Shown here piece by piece: positions 26,022 to 38,236 of a stretch of DNA of 64,000 nt. Numbering within the stretch: position 1 is the first letter of the stretch; each line of letters begins with the position of its first letter. A model generated the notes under the pieces. It made no database searches and was not told the DNA's origin. It saw nothing but the letters and a program-made list of their open reading frames with translations. Source of the DNA: Burkholderia sp. USMB20 (GTDB taxonomy: Bacteria > Pseudomonadota > Gammaproteobacteria > Burkholderiales > Burkholderiaceae). Both the position numbers and the translations under genes were made by a program. The DNA is taken from assembly GCF_000949135.2 (NCBI RefSeq), contig NZ_JTAN02000019.1, forward strand, positions 1,109,365-1,173,364, written 5' to 3'.

Positions 26022-27227
26022 ATGCCTGCACCGCCGCACGAGACGCGTTTCGCGTGGCGTGGCCGTCGTCGCGACGGCACGCGATGCCGCGGGAACGTCA
26101 TCGCCTTCGATGCCGCCGCCGCACGTGCGGCGCTCGCGCGCGACGGCGTCACGGTGCTGTCGCTCGATGTCCGCGGCACGGCCCGGCCGCCGTCGGCCGG
26201 CGCGCGGGAAGTCACGCGCTTCACGCGTCAGCTCGCGAGCCTGCTGCAGGCCGGACTGCCGCTCGCACCGTCGCTCGAGATGCTCGCGCGCACCCGCACG
26301 CGTGACGGGCTGCCGCGCATCGCCGCCGGCCTCGCACGCGAGATCGTCGGCGGGCAACGCTTCGCCGCCGCGCTCGCACGCTACCCGTCCCAGTTCGGCA
26401 CGCTGTATCGCCAGTTGATCGAGGTAGGCGAAGCATCGGGCGCGCTCGGCACCGTACTGACCCGCGTCGCGGAACACCGCGAACGCGCCGACGCGCAATG
26501 GCGCAAGCTGCGTGCCGCGCTCGCCTACCCGGTCGCCGTCATCGTGTTCGCGCTCGCGATCTCGGCCGCGCTGATGGTGTGGGTCGTGCCGACGTTCCGG
26601 CAGATCTTCGACGGCTTCGGCGCGGCCTTGCCGGCGCCGACCCGAGCCCTGCTCGCCCTCTCGTCCGCGACCTCGGCCTGGGGCGGCACGTTCGTCGCCG
26701 GGGCAGCGGTGGCGGGGCTCGCCGCACGTCACGCGCTGCGGCGCTCGCCATCGCTGCGCTACACGGCCGCGCGGCACGTGCTGGATGCGCCGCTCGTCGG
26801 CGGCGCGCTCACGCGGTTCGCGACCGCGCGCTGGTGCCGCTCGCTCGCAACGCTGCTCGGTGCGGGCGTCCCGCTCGCCGATGCATTCGCCACGCTCGAA
26901 CGCACCGCCGGCCATCCGGTGTTCGAGCAGGCCACCGCGCAGATCGCGACGCACGTGCTGCGCGGCGCGCGTCTCGCCGATGCGATGCACGCGGCGGGCT
27001 GCTTCCCGGACGACGTCGTGCAGCCGATCGCCGTCGCCGAGGAAACCGGCGCACTCGACACGATGCTCGCCGATATCGCCGCGCTATGCGAGCGTCAGCT
27101 CGACGCACGGCTCGATGCGCTCGCCGCGCTCGGCGAGCCGCTGATCGTGATCGTCCTGGGTGCGCTCGTCGGCGGCCTCGTGATCGCGATGTATCTGCCC
27201 ATCCTTCAGCTGGGCAACGTGGTGTAG
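26022..27227 (+). CDS. pilC: Type IV pilus/type II secretion inner-membrane platform protein PilC/GspF
   Basis: 401 aa from the ATG at 26022; a GTG at 26013 that overlaps the pilB stop (GTGA) is also possible. Two T2SSF domains are visible: the first around FTRQLASLLQAGLPLAPSLEML, the second around FATARWCRSLATLLGAGVPLADAF. Three hydrophobic helices anchor it in the inner membrane. PilC works with the ATPase PilB in pilin assembly. Translation coupling to pilB and closeness to pilD support one operon. Confidence 0.92.
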   Translation: MPAPPHETRFAWRGRRRDGTRCRGNVIAFDAAAARAALARDGVTVLSLDVRGTARPPSAGAREVTRFTRQLASLLQAGLPLAPSLEMLARTRTRDGLPRIAAGLAREIVGGQRFAAALARYPSQFGTLYRQLIEVGEASGALGTVLTRVAEHRERADAQWRKLRAALAYPVAVIVFALAISAALMVWVVPTFRQIFDGFGAALPAPTRALLALSSATSAWGGTFVAGAAVAGLAARHALRRSPSLRYTAARHVLDAPLVGGALTRFATARWCRSLATLLGAGVPLADAFATLERTAGHPVFEQATAQIATHVLRGARLADAMHAAGCFPDDVVQPIAVAEETGALDTMLADIAALCERQLDARLDALAALGEPLIVIVLGALVGGLVIAMYLPILQLGNVV

Positions 27228-27272
27228 CATCGCAACCGATTCTGTCGCCTTTCAAGCCCGAACCCGAGCCCC

Positions 27273-28184
27273 ATGACGCCCGCGCCCCTGACCGCCGTTT
27301 TCGACTCGCCCGACAGCACGTTGCACGCGCTGGCGATGCTGCCGCTCGCGGTGCAGTATGCGTTCGCCGTCGTGCTCGGCCTGTGCGTCGGCAGCTTCGT
27401 GAACGTCGTCGTGCACCGGGTCCCGGTGATGATGCAGCGCGCGTGGCAGGCCGAAATCGCCGAAGCAACCGGCAGCGCAAGCTCGCCGCCGGACGACGGC
27501 TATCCGCCGCACTACGATCTGTGGCGCCCGCGCAGCGCCTGTCCGCATTGCGGTCACGTGCTGCGCGCGTGGGAAAACATCCCGCTCGTCAGCTACCTGC
27601 TGTTGCGCGGGCGCTGCCGTCAGTGCGGCCATGCGATCGGCGTGCGCTATCCGCTCGTCGAGCTCGCCGGTGCGCTGCTCGCCGCCGGTTCGCTCGCCGC
27701 GTTCGGCCCCACCGTTGCCGCACTCGCCGCGTTCGGACTGTGCGCCGCGCTGCTGGCGATGAGCGCGATCGATATCCAGACCGGCTACCTGCCCGATTCG
27801 ATGACACTGCCGCTGCTGTGGGCCGGGCTCGCACTGAATCTCGGCGGCACGTTCACGTCGCTGCGTTCGGCCGTGGTCGGCGCGATGGCCGGCTACCTGT
27901 TCCTGTGGTCGGTCTACTGGCTGTTCAAGTGGCTGCGCGGCATCGAGGGCATCGGCTTCGGCGACCTGAAGTTGCTCGCCGCGCTCGGCGCGTGGATGGG
28001 CTGGGCCGCGCTGCCGCAGGTCGTGCTGTTCGCCGCGGTGACGGGTGCGCTCGTCGGGCTCGTCGCGACCTGGCGCGGGCGCATGCGCTTCGAGGAGCCG
28101 ATTCCGTTCGGCCCGTTCCTCGCGGCAGGCGGCGTCGCCACGCTGTTTTTCGGTACCCCTTTCTATTCGGCGCTCGGCGGCTGA
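27273..28184 (+). CDS. pilD: Prepilin peptidase / N-methyltransferase PilD
   Basis: 303 aa, an aspartic membrane protease that cleaves type IV prepilins and methylates the new N-terminus. The N-terminal part has FVNVVVHRVP and the zinc-type pairs CPHC and CRQC (methyltransferase domain). Catalytic Asp residues are in SAIDIQTGYLPD and GFGDLKLLAALG. About eight helices. It follows pilC by 45 bp and precedes coaE, the conserved pilD-coaE-yacG order. Confidence 0.95.
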   Translation: MTPAPLTAVFDSPDSTLHALAMLPLAVQYAFAVVLGLCVGSFVNVVVHRVPVMMQRAWQAEIAEATGSASSPPDDGYPPHYDLWRPRSACPHCGHVLRAWENIPLVSYLLLRGRCRQCGHAIGVRYPLVELAGALLAAGSLAAFGPTVAALAAFGLCAALLAMSAIDIQTGYLPDSMTLPLLWAGLALNLGGTFTSLRSAVVGAMAGYLFLWSVYWLFKWLRGIEGIGFGDLKLLAALGAWMGWAALPQVVLFAAVTGALVGLVATWRGRMRFEEPIPFGPFLAAGGVATLFFGTPFYSALGG

Positions 28185-28268
28185 CATGACACGCTGCCGG
28201 CGTCCGCCATGTTCGCTGCGTCGCGGGGAGGCGCTTCGCTTCCGCGCGGCGGCCCGGCGGAGGCTCAC

Positions 28269-28877
28269 ATGTTTGCAATAGGACTGACCGGCGGCATCGG
28301 CAGCGGCAAGACGACCGTCGCCGACCTGTTCGCCGCACGCGGTGCATCGCTCGTCGACACCGACCTGATCGCGCACCGCATCACCGCACCGGCCGGTCTC
28401 GCGATGCCCGCGATCGAACACGCATTCGGACCGGACTTCGTCGCGGCCGACGGCTCGCTCGATCGCGCGAAGATGCGCGCACTCATTTTCAGCGACGACG
28501 ATGCACGCCGGCGCCTCGAGGCGATCACGCATCCGCTGATCCGCGCCGAAACCGATCGCGAAGCCCGCGCAGCGCAGGGCCCTTACGTGATCTTCGTCGT
28601 GCCGCTGCTCGTGGAGTCAGGTAACTGGAAGGCGCGCAGCGATCGTGTGCTCGTGGTCGACTGTCCGGTCGAAACGCAGATCGCACGTGTGATGCGACGC
28701 AATGATTTCACGCACGAACAGGTCGAAGCGATCATCGCGAGACAGGCAACCCGCGAAGCGCGTCTCGCAGCGGCCGACGACGTGATCGTCAACGACGCGA
28801 CGACACCCGATGCGCTCGGCGCGCAGGTCGATGCACTGCACCAACGCTATCTCGCATTGGCGGCTGCCGCGCACTGA
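28269..28877 (+). CDS. coaE: Dephospho-CoA kinase CoaE
   Basis: 202 aa from the ATG at 28269 ([17 protein letters not shown]), with the P-loop at residues 8-16. It phosphorylates the 3'-OH of dephospho-CoA, the last step of CoA synthesis. ITHPLIRAE and [16 protein letters not shown] are conserved downstream. An in-frame extension upstream lacks family similarity. Linked to pilD upstream and zapD downstream. Confidence 0.95.
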   Translation: MFAIGLTGGIGSGKTTVADLFAARGASLVDTDLIAHRITAPAGLAMPAIEHAFGPDFVAADGSLDRAKMRALIFSDDDARRRLEAITHPLIRAETDREARAAQGPYVIFVVPLLVESGNWKARSDRVLVVDCPVETQIARVMRRNDFTHEQVEAIIARQATREARLAAADDVIVNDATTPDALGAQVDALHQRYLALAAAAH

Positions 28878-28974
28878 TCGCGGCGTGCGATCGTGATGGT
28901 GTACGAAATTGGTGCGTTGCTAGGGTAGACAGTGAGCATTAGAATGTCCTGCATTGTTTCAATCCCTACCCTAG

Positions 28975-29742
<768 letters not shown>

Positions 29743-29770
29743 CGGCCGTGTGCCGGTTCGACGCTTTCGT

Positions 29771-29971
29771 ATGACTACCGTTGTGAAATGTCCTTCGTGC
29801 GGCGCAGAAGTGCGCTGGACGCCTGAAAACAAGTTCCGTCCCTTCTGTTCGGCCCGCTGCAAGCAGCTCGACCTCGGCGCATGGGCCGCGGAAAAGTACC
29901 GGATCGGCGGATCCTCCGACGAGGGTCCGTCTTCGGAGGAAGACGGCACCGACGGCCGCCGCGACAGCTGA
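29771..29971 (+). CDS. yacG: DNA gyrase inhibitor / zinc protein YacG
   Basis: 66 aa from the ATG at 29771. The zinc ligands Cys7, Cys10, Cys26 and Cys30 fit the YacG finger; the C-terminus is acidic. YacG binds GyrB and inhibits gyrase in E. coli. It begins 28 bp after zapD and ends the + strand run, convergent with the MutT-type gene. Confidence 0.93.
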   Translation: MTTVVKCPSCGAEVRWTPENKFRPFCSARCKQLDLGAWAAEKYRIGGSSDEGPSSEEDGTDGRRDS

Positions 29972-30032
29972 GCGGCGCACGGCACCGCCCATGGGCGGAT
30001 ACGGCCCGCCTTTCAGGCGAGCCGTCACGGCG

Positions 30033-30476
30033 TCATTGCGACGCCGCTTCCTTCTCGAGCAGTTCCAGCACCGGCAGCGCCGCCGGCAACAGCGGCGCGA
30101 CCTCGACCGGCAGTTGCTGCCATACGAACGCCTGCCCTTCCTTGCTGTGCGGCTCGCCCGTCCAGCCCGTCACCTTGCAGAAATAGAGCCGCACGTACGC
30201 GTGCGGATAATCGTGTTCGAGCGTATGCCAGCGGTGGCTGGCCGTGACTTCGATGCCGAGCTCCTCGTGCAGCTCACGCGCCAGCGCGTCCTCGACGCTC
30301 TCCCCGGCCTCCAGCTTGCCGCCCGGAAACTCCCAATAGCCTTCATACGGCTTGCCCTGCAGCCGCTGCGCGAGCAGGTAGCGACCGTCTGGCTGCACCA
30401 TCACGCCGACCGCGACCTCCGTCACCTTCCGGCCGTCGGGCGCGCGCACGGCGCTCGTTACGGAATCCGTGCTCAT
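30033..30476 (-). CDS. mutT: Nudix hydrolase, MutT-type (8-oxo-dGTP diphosphatase)
   Basis: 147 aa from the ATG at 30476. The Nudix box is at residues 53-75 (GGKLEAGESVED then RELHEELGI). It is the size and type of MutT, which removes 8-oxo-dGTP; the substrate is inferred. The start overlaps the DUF815 ATPase stop by 4 nt, and in E. coli and other proteobacteria mutT sits near secA, as here (4 genes away). Confidence 0.9.
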   Translation of the reverse strand: MSTDSVTSAVRAPDGRKVTEVAVGVMVQPDGRYLLAQRLQGKPYEGYWEFPGGKLEAGESVEDALARELHEELGIEVTASHRWHTLEHDYPHAYVRLYFCKVTGWTGEPHSKEGQAFVWQQLPVEVAPLLPAALPVLELLEKEAASQ

Positions 30477-31342
30477 GCCTGCTCCTTGCGGCCCGACCAG
30501 TCGCGCGCGAACTGCCATGCGACACGCCCCGAACGCGAACCGCGCTCGAGCGCCCAGACGAGCGCATCGCCGCGTGCCGTCTCGATCTCGGCGTCCGCGC
30601 AACCGAAATGGCGCAGCCAGTGCGCGACGATGTCGAGGTAGTCGTCCTGCTTGAACGGGTAGAAGCTGACCCACAGGCCGAAGCGCTCCGACAGCGAGAT
30701 CTTTTCCTCGACGACTTCGCCGGGGTGGATCTCGCCGTCCGGCAGATGCTTGTACGACTCGTTGTCGCTCATGTACTCGGGCAGCAGATGGCGGCGATTC
30801 GACGTCGCGTAGATCAGCACGTTGTCGGACTGCGCGGCGATCGAGCCGTCGAGCGCGACCTTCAGCGCCTTGTAGCCCGATTCGCCATCCTCGAACGACA
30901 GGTCGTCGCAGAACACGATGAACCGCTCCGGACGCTGCGAGATCACCTCGACGATGTCGCCGAGATCGTGAAGATCGTCCTTGTCGACTTCGATCAGGCG
31001 CAGCCCGTCCTTCGCATAGGCGTTCAGGCACGCCTTGATCAGCGACGACTTGCCGGTGCCGCGGGCACCGGTCAGCAGCACGTTGTTCGCCGGCTTGCAC
31101 TGCACGAACTGTCGCGTGTTCTGCTCGATCAGCCCTTTCTGCCGATCGATGTTGTGCAGGTCGTCGAGCGTGATCGTCGACGCTGCCGGCACCGGCTGCA
31201 GATAGCCGCGCCCCTGGCGCTTGCGCCAGCGGAACGCGGTGGCGGCGTTCCAGTCGACGGCCGCCGGCGCCGGGGGCAGCATCCCCTCGAGGCGGCCGAG
31301 CAGCGCTTCCGCGCGCGTCAGAAACTGTTCGAGCTTGTCCAT
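30473..31342 (-). CDS. DUF815-family AAA-type ATPase
   Basis: 289 aa. Walker A is LLTGARGTGKSSLIKACL and the Walker B-like segment FIVFCDDLSFEDGE follows. The family is an AAA-like ATPase of unknown function, often beside mutT and argJ or secA in betaproteobacteria. It is translationally coupled to mutT (4-nt overlap) and follows argJ by 19 bp, so argJ-DUF815-mutT likely form one transcript. Confidence 0.88.
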   Translation of the reverse strand: MDKLEQFLTRAEALLGRLEGMLPPAPAAVDWNAATAFRWRKRQGRGYLQPVPAASTITLDDLHNIDRQKGLIEQNTRQFVQCKPANNVLLTGARGTGKSSLIKACLNAYAKDGLRLIEVDKDDLHDLGDIVEVISQRPERFIVFCDDLSFEDGESGYKALKVALDGSIAAQSDNVLIYATSNRRHLLPEYMSDNESYKHLPDGEIHPGEVVEEKISLSERFGLWVSFYPFKQDDYLDIVAHWLRHFGCADAEIETARGDALVWALERGSRSGRVAWQFARDWSGRKEQA

Positions 31343-31361
31343 GTCGTTCGAGCGCTCCCGA

Positions 31362-32603
31362 TCAGGAGCGGTAGTCCGCGTTGATGCTCACGTAATCGTG
31401 CGACAGGTCGCACGTCCAGACCGTTGCCTGCGCGTCGCCGCGGCCGAGCAGCACGCGGATCGTGATTTCGCTCTGCTTCATCACGCGCTGGCCGTCCTCT
31501 TCCTGATAAGCCGGGTTGCGGCCGCCGGCCTTCGCGACGAGCACGTCGTCGAGATAGAGATCGATCTTGCCGACGTCGAGATCCGTGACGCCCGCGTAGC
31601 CGATCGCCGCGAGAATCCGGCCCAGGTTGGGGTCGGATGCATAGAAGGCCGTCTTCACCAGCGGCGAATGCCCGATCGCATACGCGATCTGGCGGCACTC
31701 GGCGACGCTCTTGCCGCCCTCGACCTGCACCGTCATGAATTTCGTCGCGCCTTCGCCGTCGCGCACGATCAGCTGCGACAGCTGCTGGGCAACCTGCGTC
31801 ACTGCACCGCGCAGCGCCGCATAAGCCGGCGAGTCGGTCGACGTGATCGCGGGCAGCGTGCTCTTGCCCGACGCGATCAGGATGAACGAGTCGTTCGTCG
31901 ACGTGTCGCCGTCGATCGTGATGCAGTTGAACGAGCGGTCGGCCACTTCCTTTACGAGCGTGTCGAGTACCGGCTGCGCGACGTTCGCATCGAACGCGAG
32001 GAAGCCGAGCATCGTCGCCATGTTCGGCTTGATCATGCCCGCGCCCTTGCTGATGCCCGTCAGCGTGACCGTATGGCCGTCGATCGTCACCTGGCGCGAC
32101 GTGGCCTTCGGCAGCGTGTCAGTCGTCATGATCGCCTGCGCGGCGTCGTACCAGTTCGCGGCCTTGCGGTTCGCGAGCGCGGCCGGCAGCCCGGCCTTCA
32201 GGCGGTCGATCGGCAGCGGCTCGAGAATCACGCCGGTCGAGAACGGCAGCACCTGGGCGGCGTCGAGGCCCGCGAGGCGCGCGAGTTCCGCGCAGGTTTC
32301 GCGGGTGTTCGCGAGGCCCGGCTCGCCGGTGCCCGCATTCGCGTTGCCCGTGTTCACGACGAGCGCGCGGATGCCCGCGCCGCCCGCGCGCACCTTCGCG
32401 AGATGCTCGCGGCACACGATCACGGGCGCGGCGCAGAAGCGGTTCTCGGTGAATACGCCGGCGACCGTCGCCCCTTCGTCGACGGAGATGACCAGCACGT
32501 CCTTGCGATTCGGCTTGCGGATGTTCGCTTCCGCCCAGCCGAGCGTGACGCCGGCGACGGGATGGAGTTGGGCGGGATCGATCGACGGAAAATTGACAGC
32601 CAT
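31362..32603 (-). CDS. argJ: Bifunctional glutamate N-acetyltransferase / amino-acid acetyltransferase ArgJ
   Basis: 413 aa from the ATG at 32603. The autoprocessing site is in [14 protein letters not shown], with Thr197 as the new N-terminal nucleophile. ArgJ transfers acetyl from N-acetylornithine to glutamate and in some bacteria also uses acetyl-CoA; which form this is cannot be told from sequence alone. It follows secA, with a small terminator-like hairpin between them. Confidence 0.94.
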   Translation of the reverse strand: MAVNFPSIDPAQLHPVAGVTLGWAEANIRKPNRKDVLVISVDEGATVAGVFTENRFCAAPVIVCREHLAKVRAGGAGIRALVVNTGNANAGTGEPGLANTRETCAELARLAGLDAAQVLPFSTGVILEPLPIDRLKAGLPAALANRKAANWYDAAQAIMTTDTLPKATSRQVTIDGHTVTLTGISKGAGMIKPNMATMLGFLAFDANVAQPVLDTLVKEVADRSFNCITIDGDTSTNDSFILIASGKSTLPAITSTDSPAYAALRGAVTQVAQQLSQLIVRDGEGATKFMTVQVEGGKSVAECRQIAYAIGHSPLVKTAFYASDPNLGRILAAIGYAGVTDLDVGKIDLYLDDVLVAKAGGRNPAYQEEDGQRVMKQSEITIRVLLGRGDAQATVWTCDLSHDYVSINADYRS

Positions 32604-32623
32604 GGGGCACACCTGCCGGATGG

Positions 32624-32646
32624 AAAATGCCGGCACGCGCCGGCAT
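32624..32646 (-). terminator. Probable terminator after secA
   Basis: On the minus strand ATGCCGGC and GCCGGCAT (8 bp) enclose GCGT and run into TTT. It lies about 100 bp after the secA stop and 21 bp before the argJ ATG, so it could also act on argJ translation. Confidence 0.5.
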
Positions 32647-32746
32647 CGATTGGAAGAACCGGCGGCCGCACGCGCGGGCCGCCGCAACTCACGTCACTGA
32701 CTCGAAGCTGCGAACGAAGCGGCACGCGGATGCGCGCCGCCGCCGA

Positions 32747-35545
<2,799 letters not shown>

Positions 35546-35645
35546 CGGATCGGATCCTGCGTCGCAGCACCGGCGCCCGGCGCGTGTTGCGCGCCCCGAC
35601 GCCCGAGCCTCGGCGGCTTAGCGAATTAGTGGAATCAAACGAGGA

Positions 35646-35651
35646 ATTTTA
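35646..35651 (-). promoter_or_regulatory. Possible extended -10 of secA
   Basis: On the minus strand TGCTAAAAT fits an extended -10; no -35 is clear. It lies about 100 bp upstream of secA. Confidence 0.3.
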
Positions 35652-35812
35652 GCACGCGAGGAAGCATGCGCCGGTGTCCCGGCCTGACCCACGCCGCACG
35701 CCGAACCCGTGCAGGCAACCGGGCGCACGGCCCGAAAGCCGCCCGTGCGGGAGCCGGCGCGGGTACAATCGGCGTCAACGTCCGCGCCCGTGCGCGCCCG
35801 AAGAATGCCTCG

Positions 35813-36292
35813 ATGAATCGATTTTCCAAGCGTTTCGGCCCGCTCCCCGCATATCGCCCGCAACCCGTGTCCGAAGTGCTCAACCGCACCGACGCGTTCG
35901 CGGCGCTGCGCGCCGGCGTCGAACAGGTCGCGTCGCTGCAGCGCGACCTCGCCGCGCTCCTGCCCGACTATCTTGCGAGTCATGTCGAACCGGGCTCCAT
36001 CAAGGACGGCACCCTGACCCTCTTTGCCGCGCACAATGCGCTCGCGGCCCGCCTGCGGCAGGTCGAGCCGCGCCTGCTCGCCGATCTCCAGAAGCGCGGC
36101 TGGCCGGTCTCGGCGCTGCGCGTTCGCGTGCGTCCGAAGGACGCGCCGGAACCGCCGCACGTGAAGCAGGCGCGCATGACGACCGTCGGCGCCGCCGCGT
36201 TGCGCGAACTCGCCGATCACCTCGAGCCGTCGCCGCTGCAGGCCGCGCTCGCGCGGATGGCCGCACGGCACGGTGCGAAGTCGTCGCGCTGA
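35813..36292 (+). CDS. dciA: DUF721/DciA-family helicase-operator protein
   Basis: 159 aa from the ATG at 35813 (MNRFSKRFGPLP). The DUF721 core spans about residues 20-110 (LTLFAAHNALAARLRQ is central). DciA proteins help load DnaB helicase where DnaC is absent, and the gene is often next to secA, as here. The N-terminal extension before 35813 is shadow sequence. Ends at a strong terminator. Confidence 0.85.
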   Translation: MNRFSKRFGPLPAYRPQPVSEVLNRTDAFAALRAGVEQVASLQRDLAALLPDYLASHVEPGSIKDGTLTLFAAHNALAARLRQVEPRLLADLQKRGWPVSALRVRVRPKDAPEPPHVKQARMTTVGAAALRELADHLEPSPLQAALARMAARHGAKSSR

Positions 36293-36331
36293 ACGCGCGC
36301 CGCCACCGCCCGTGCGGGCCGGCCGCCCAAT

Positions 36332-36361
36332 AAAAAAGCGACCCGAGGGTCGCTTTTTTTA
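36332..36361. terminator. Bidirectional terminator between dciA and lpxC
   Basis: AAAAAAGCGACCC and GGGTCGCTTTTTT pair around GAG, with T-runs on both strands, closing dciA (+) and the dcw cluster (minus). Confidence 0.94.
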
Positions 36362-36382
36362 TCGCGGGGCGCCGGACGCCGA

Positions 36383-37300
36383 TCAGGCGAAGGCCGTCTG
36401 CGCGTCGAACGCGAAGCCCTTCGGCGCAGCCTGCGGATCGTCGAACGTGACGATCTCGTACGCGTCTTCGTGCGCGAGCAGTTCGCGCAGCAGCGCGTTG
36501 TTCAGCCCGTGGCCCGACTTGTACGCGGTGTACGACGCCAGCAGCGGATGGCCGACCACGTACAGGTCGCCGATCGCATCGAGCATCTTGTGCTTCACGA
36601 ACTCGTCGTCGTAACGCAGCCCGTCGTTGTTCAGGATCCGGTACTCGTCGAGCACGATCGCGTTGTCCATGCTGCCGCCGCGCGCGAGACCCAGCTCGCG
36701 CATCATTTCGACTTCATGGGCAAAACCGAACGTGCGCGCACGCGCGATCTCGCGCACGTACGACGTATTCGCGAAATCGACCTCGAGCTCCTGGCCGGTC
36801 TTGTCGACGGCCGGGTGACGAAAGTCGATCGTGAACTTCAGCTTGAAGCCGAAATACGGATCGAGACGCGCGAACTTGTCGCCGTCGCGGATTTCGACCG
36901 GCTTCTTCACCTTGATGAAGCGCTTCGGCGCGTTCTGCTCCTCGATGCCCGCGGACTGGATCAGGAACACGAAGGACGCGGCGCTGCCGTCCATGATCGG
37001 GATTTCCTCGGCCGTCACGTCGACATAGAGGTTGTCGATGCCGAGGCCGGCGCACGCCGACATCAGGTGCTCGACGGTCGACACGCGCGCTCCGTCCTTC
37101 TGCAGCACCGACGCGAGCCGCGTGTCGCCGATCGACATCGCGGATGCCGGAATGTCGACAGGCGTGGGCAGGTCGACGCGCGAGAATACGATCCCCGTGC
37201 CCGGCGCGGCCGGGCGGAGCGTCAGTTCGACCTTGCGGCCCGAGTGGAGACCGATGCCCACGGTCTTCACGATCGATTTGATGGTGCGCTGCTTCAGCAT
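36383..37300 (-). CDS. lpxC: UDP-3-O-acyl-N-acetylglucosamine deacetylase LpxC
   Basis: 305 aa from the ATG at 37300 ([12 protein letters not shown]), as in other LpxC. Zinc motifs: EHLM with His78, then [16 protein letters not shown]; the catalytic His is in [10 protein letters not shown]. It performs the first committed step of lipid A synthesis. It closes the dcw cluster, after ftsZ and a peroxiredoxin. It has its own -10 at 37361-37356 and a 7-bp hairpin right before the weak ribosome-binding site. Confidence 0.97.
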   Translation of the reverse strand: MLKQRTIKSIVKTVGIGLHSGRKVELTLRPAAPGTGIVFSRVDLPTPVDIPASAMSIGDTRLASVLQKDGARVSTVEHLMSACAGLGIDNLYVDVTAEEIPIMDGSAASFVFLIQSAGIEEQNAPKRFIKVKKPVEIRDGDKFARLDPYFGFKLKFTIDFRHPAVDKTGQELEVDFANTSYVREIARARTFGFAHEVEMMRELGLARGGSMDNAIVLDEYRILNNDGLRYDDEFVKHKMLDAIGDLYVVGHPLLASYTAYKSGHGLNNALLRELLAHEDAYEIVTFDDPQAAPKGFAFDAQTAFA

Positions 37301-37314
37301 GATGTTCTTCGTCT

Positions 37315-37333
37315 TGATTGAGAATATCAATCA
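37315..37333 (-). promoter_or_regulatory. Stem-loop in the lpxC leader
   Basis: TGATTGA and TCAATCA form a 7-bp stem with a 5-nt loop, 14 nt upstream of the ATG. The site between it and the ATG (GACGAAGAAC) is a weak Shine-Dalgarno, so folding may matter for initiation. Confidence 0.45.
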
Positions 37334-37355
37334 GGAGTTATATTCGATAGGTGAG

Positions 37356-37361
37356 ATTATA
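37356..37361 (-). promoter_or_regulatory. -10 element upstream of lpxC
   Basis: A perfect TATAAT on the minus strand, 55 bp before the lpxC ATG, in an AT-rich patch. The -35 is not clear. Confidence 0.5.
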
Positions 37362-37540
37362 GCGTAATTCCCTATTCGACGCTGTTTGAAACTGCGTATC
37401 AATCTGTTTCGACTGGTTACCCGCGCCGATACGGGACGGGCCGATGCCCGGAACGGAGGCGTTTCCGGTCATCGGCCCGTGTTACAACTGCCCTGAGGCC
37501 GGTGAGCAGCGTTGCCGGCAGGCAACGGCGCACCGCAGGA

Positions 37541-38047
37541 TCAGGACTTCAACGTCGCGAGCACACTCGCCGCATCGCTCACTTCGAACTTGCCCGGCGC
37601 TTCGACGGCCAGCGTCTTGACCACACCGTCGTCGACCACCATCGCGTAGCGCAGGGAACGGATTCCCATGCCACGCGCGGACAAATCCTGCGTCAGCCCC
37701 AGCGCATGAGTGAAAGCAGCGCTGCCGTCCGCCATCATGCGCACCTTGCCCGCGGTGTGCAGATCACGTCCCCATGCGCCCATCACGAATGCGTCGTTGA
37801 CGGACACGCACCAGAGCTCGTCGATGCCCGCCGAGCGCAGTTGCTCGGCGTGCTCGACATAGCCCGGCACATGCTGCGCCGAGCAGGTCGGCGTGAAAGC
37901 TCCCGGCAATCCGAAGATCACCACCCGCTTTCCCGCAACCTGGTCGCGCACGCTGAAGGCATTCGGCCCCAGCGTGCAGCCTTCGCGCGCGTCGTCGATG
38001 AACTCGAACAGTTGCGCGTCGGGCAGCGCGTCGCCCACTTGAATCAT
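37541..38047 (-). CDS. Peroxiredoxin, Prx5/glutaredoxin-dependent type
   Basis: 168 aa from the ATG at 38047 (MIQVGDALPDAQLFEF). The peroxidatic Cys is Cys55 in PGAFTPTCSAQHVPGY, the Prx5 signature. A second Cys (LWCVSVND) is present. Prx5 enzymes reduce peroxides with glutaredoxin or thioredoxin. It sits between ftsZ and lpxC, 189 bp after ftsZ, an insertion in the dcw order seen in Burkholderiales. Confidence 0.9.
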   Translation of the reverse strand: MIQVGDALPDAQLFEFIDDAREGCTLGPNAFSVRDQVAGKRVVIFGLPGAFTPTCSAQHVPGYVEHAEQLRSAGIDELWCVSVNDAFVMGAWGRDLHTAGKVRMMADGSAAFTHALGLTQDLSARGMGIRSLRYAMVVDDGVVKTLAVEAPGKFEVSDAASVLATLKS

Positions 38048-38198
38048 GGCTGGTCCCTCATAGCGATACGGTTTTTCAGCGTGTTGCGGACAGCACGGCC
38101 CATCCCGCCTCGCTCGAGCGAAGAGGGCACGTTTCCCGGCCCGGCGTCGCATCCGACGCGGCCTGTCGTGGTCCGTGGCATCCGTCACGCCGGCGTTA

Positions 38199-38218
38199 CC
38201 GCGGCAAACTTGCCGCGG
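38199..38218. repeat. Perfect palindrome after ftsZ
   Basis: CCGCGGCAA and TTGCCGCGG face each other with two bases between, 19 bp after the ftsZ stop. No T-run follows on the minus strand, so it is not a standard terminator; it may be an mRNA 3' hairpin or a protein site. Confidence 0.4.
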
Positions 38219-38236
38219 CTTCGCCTGTGTGCGTCG

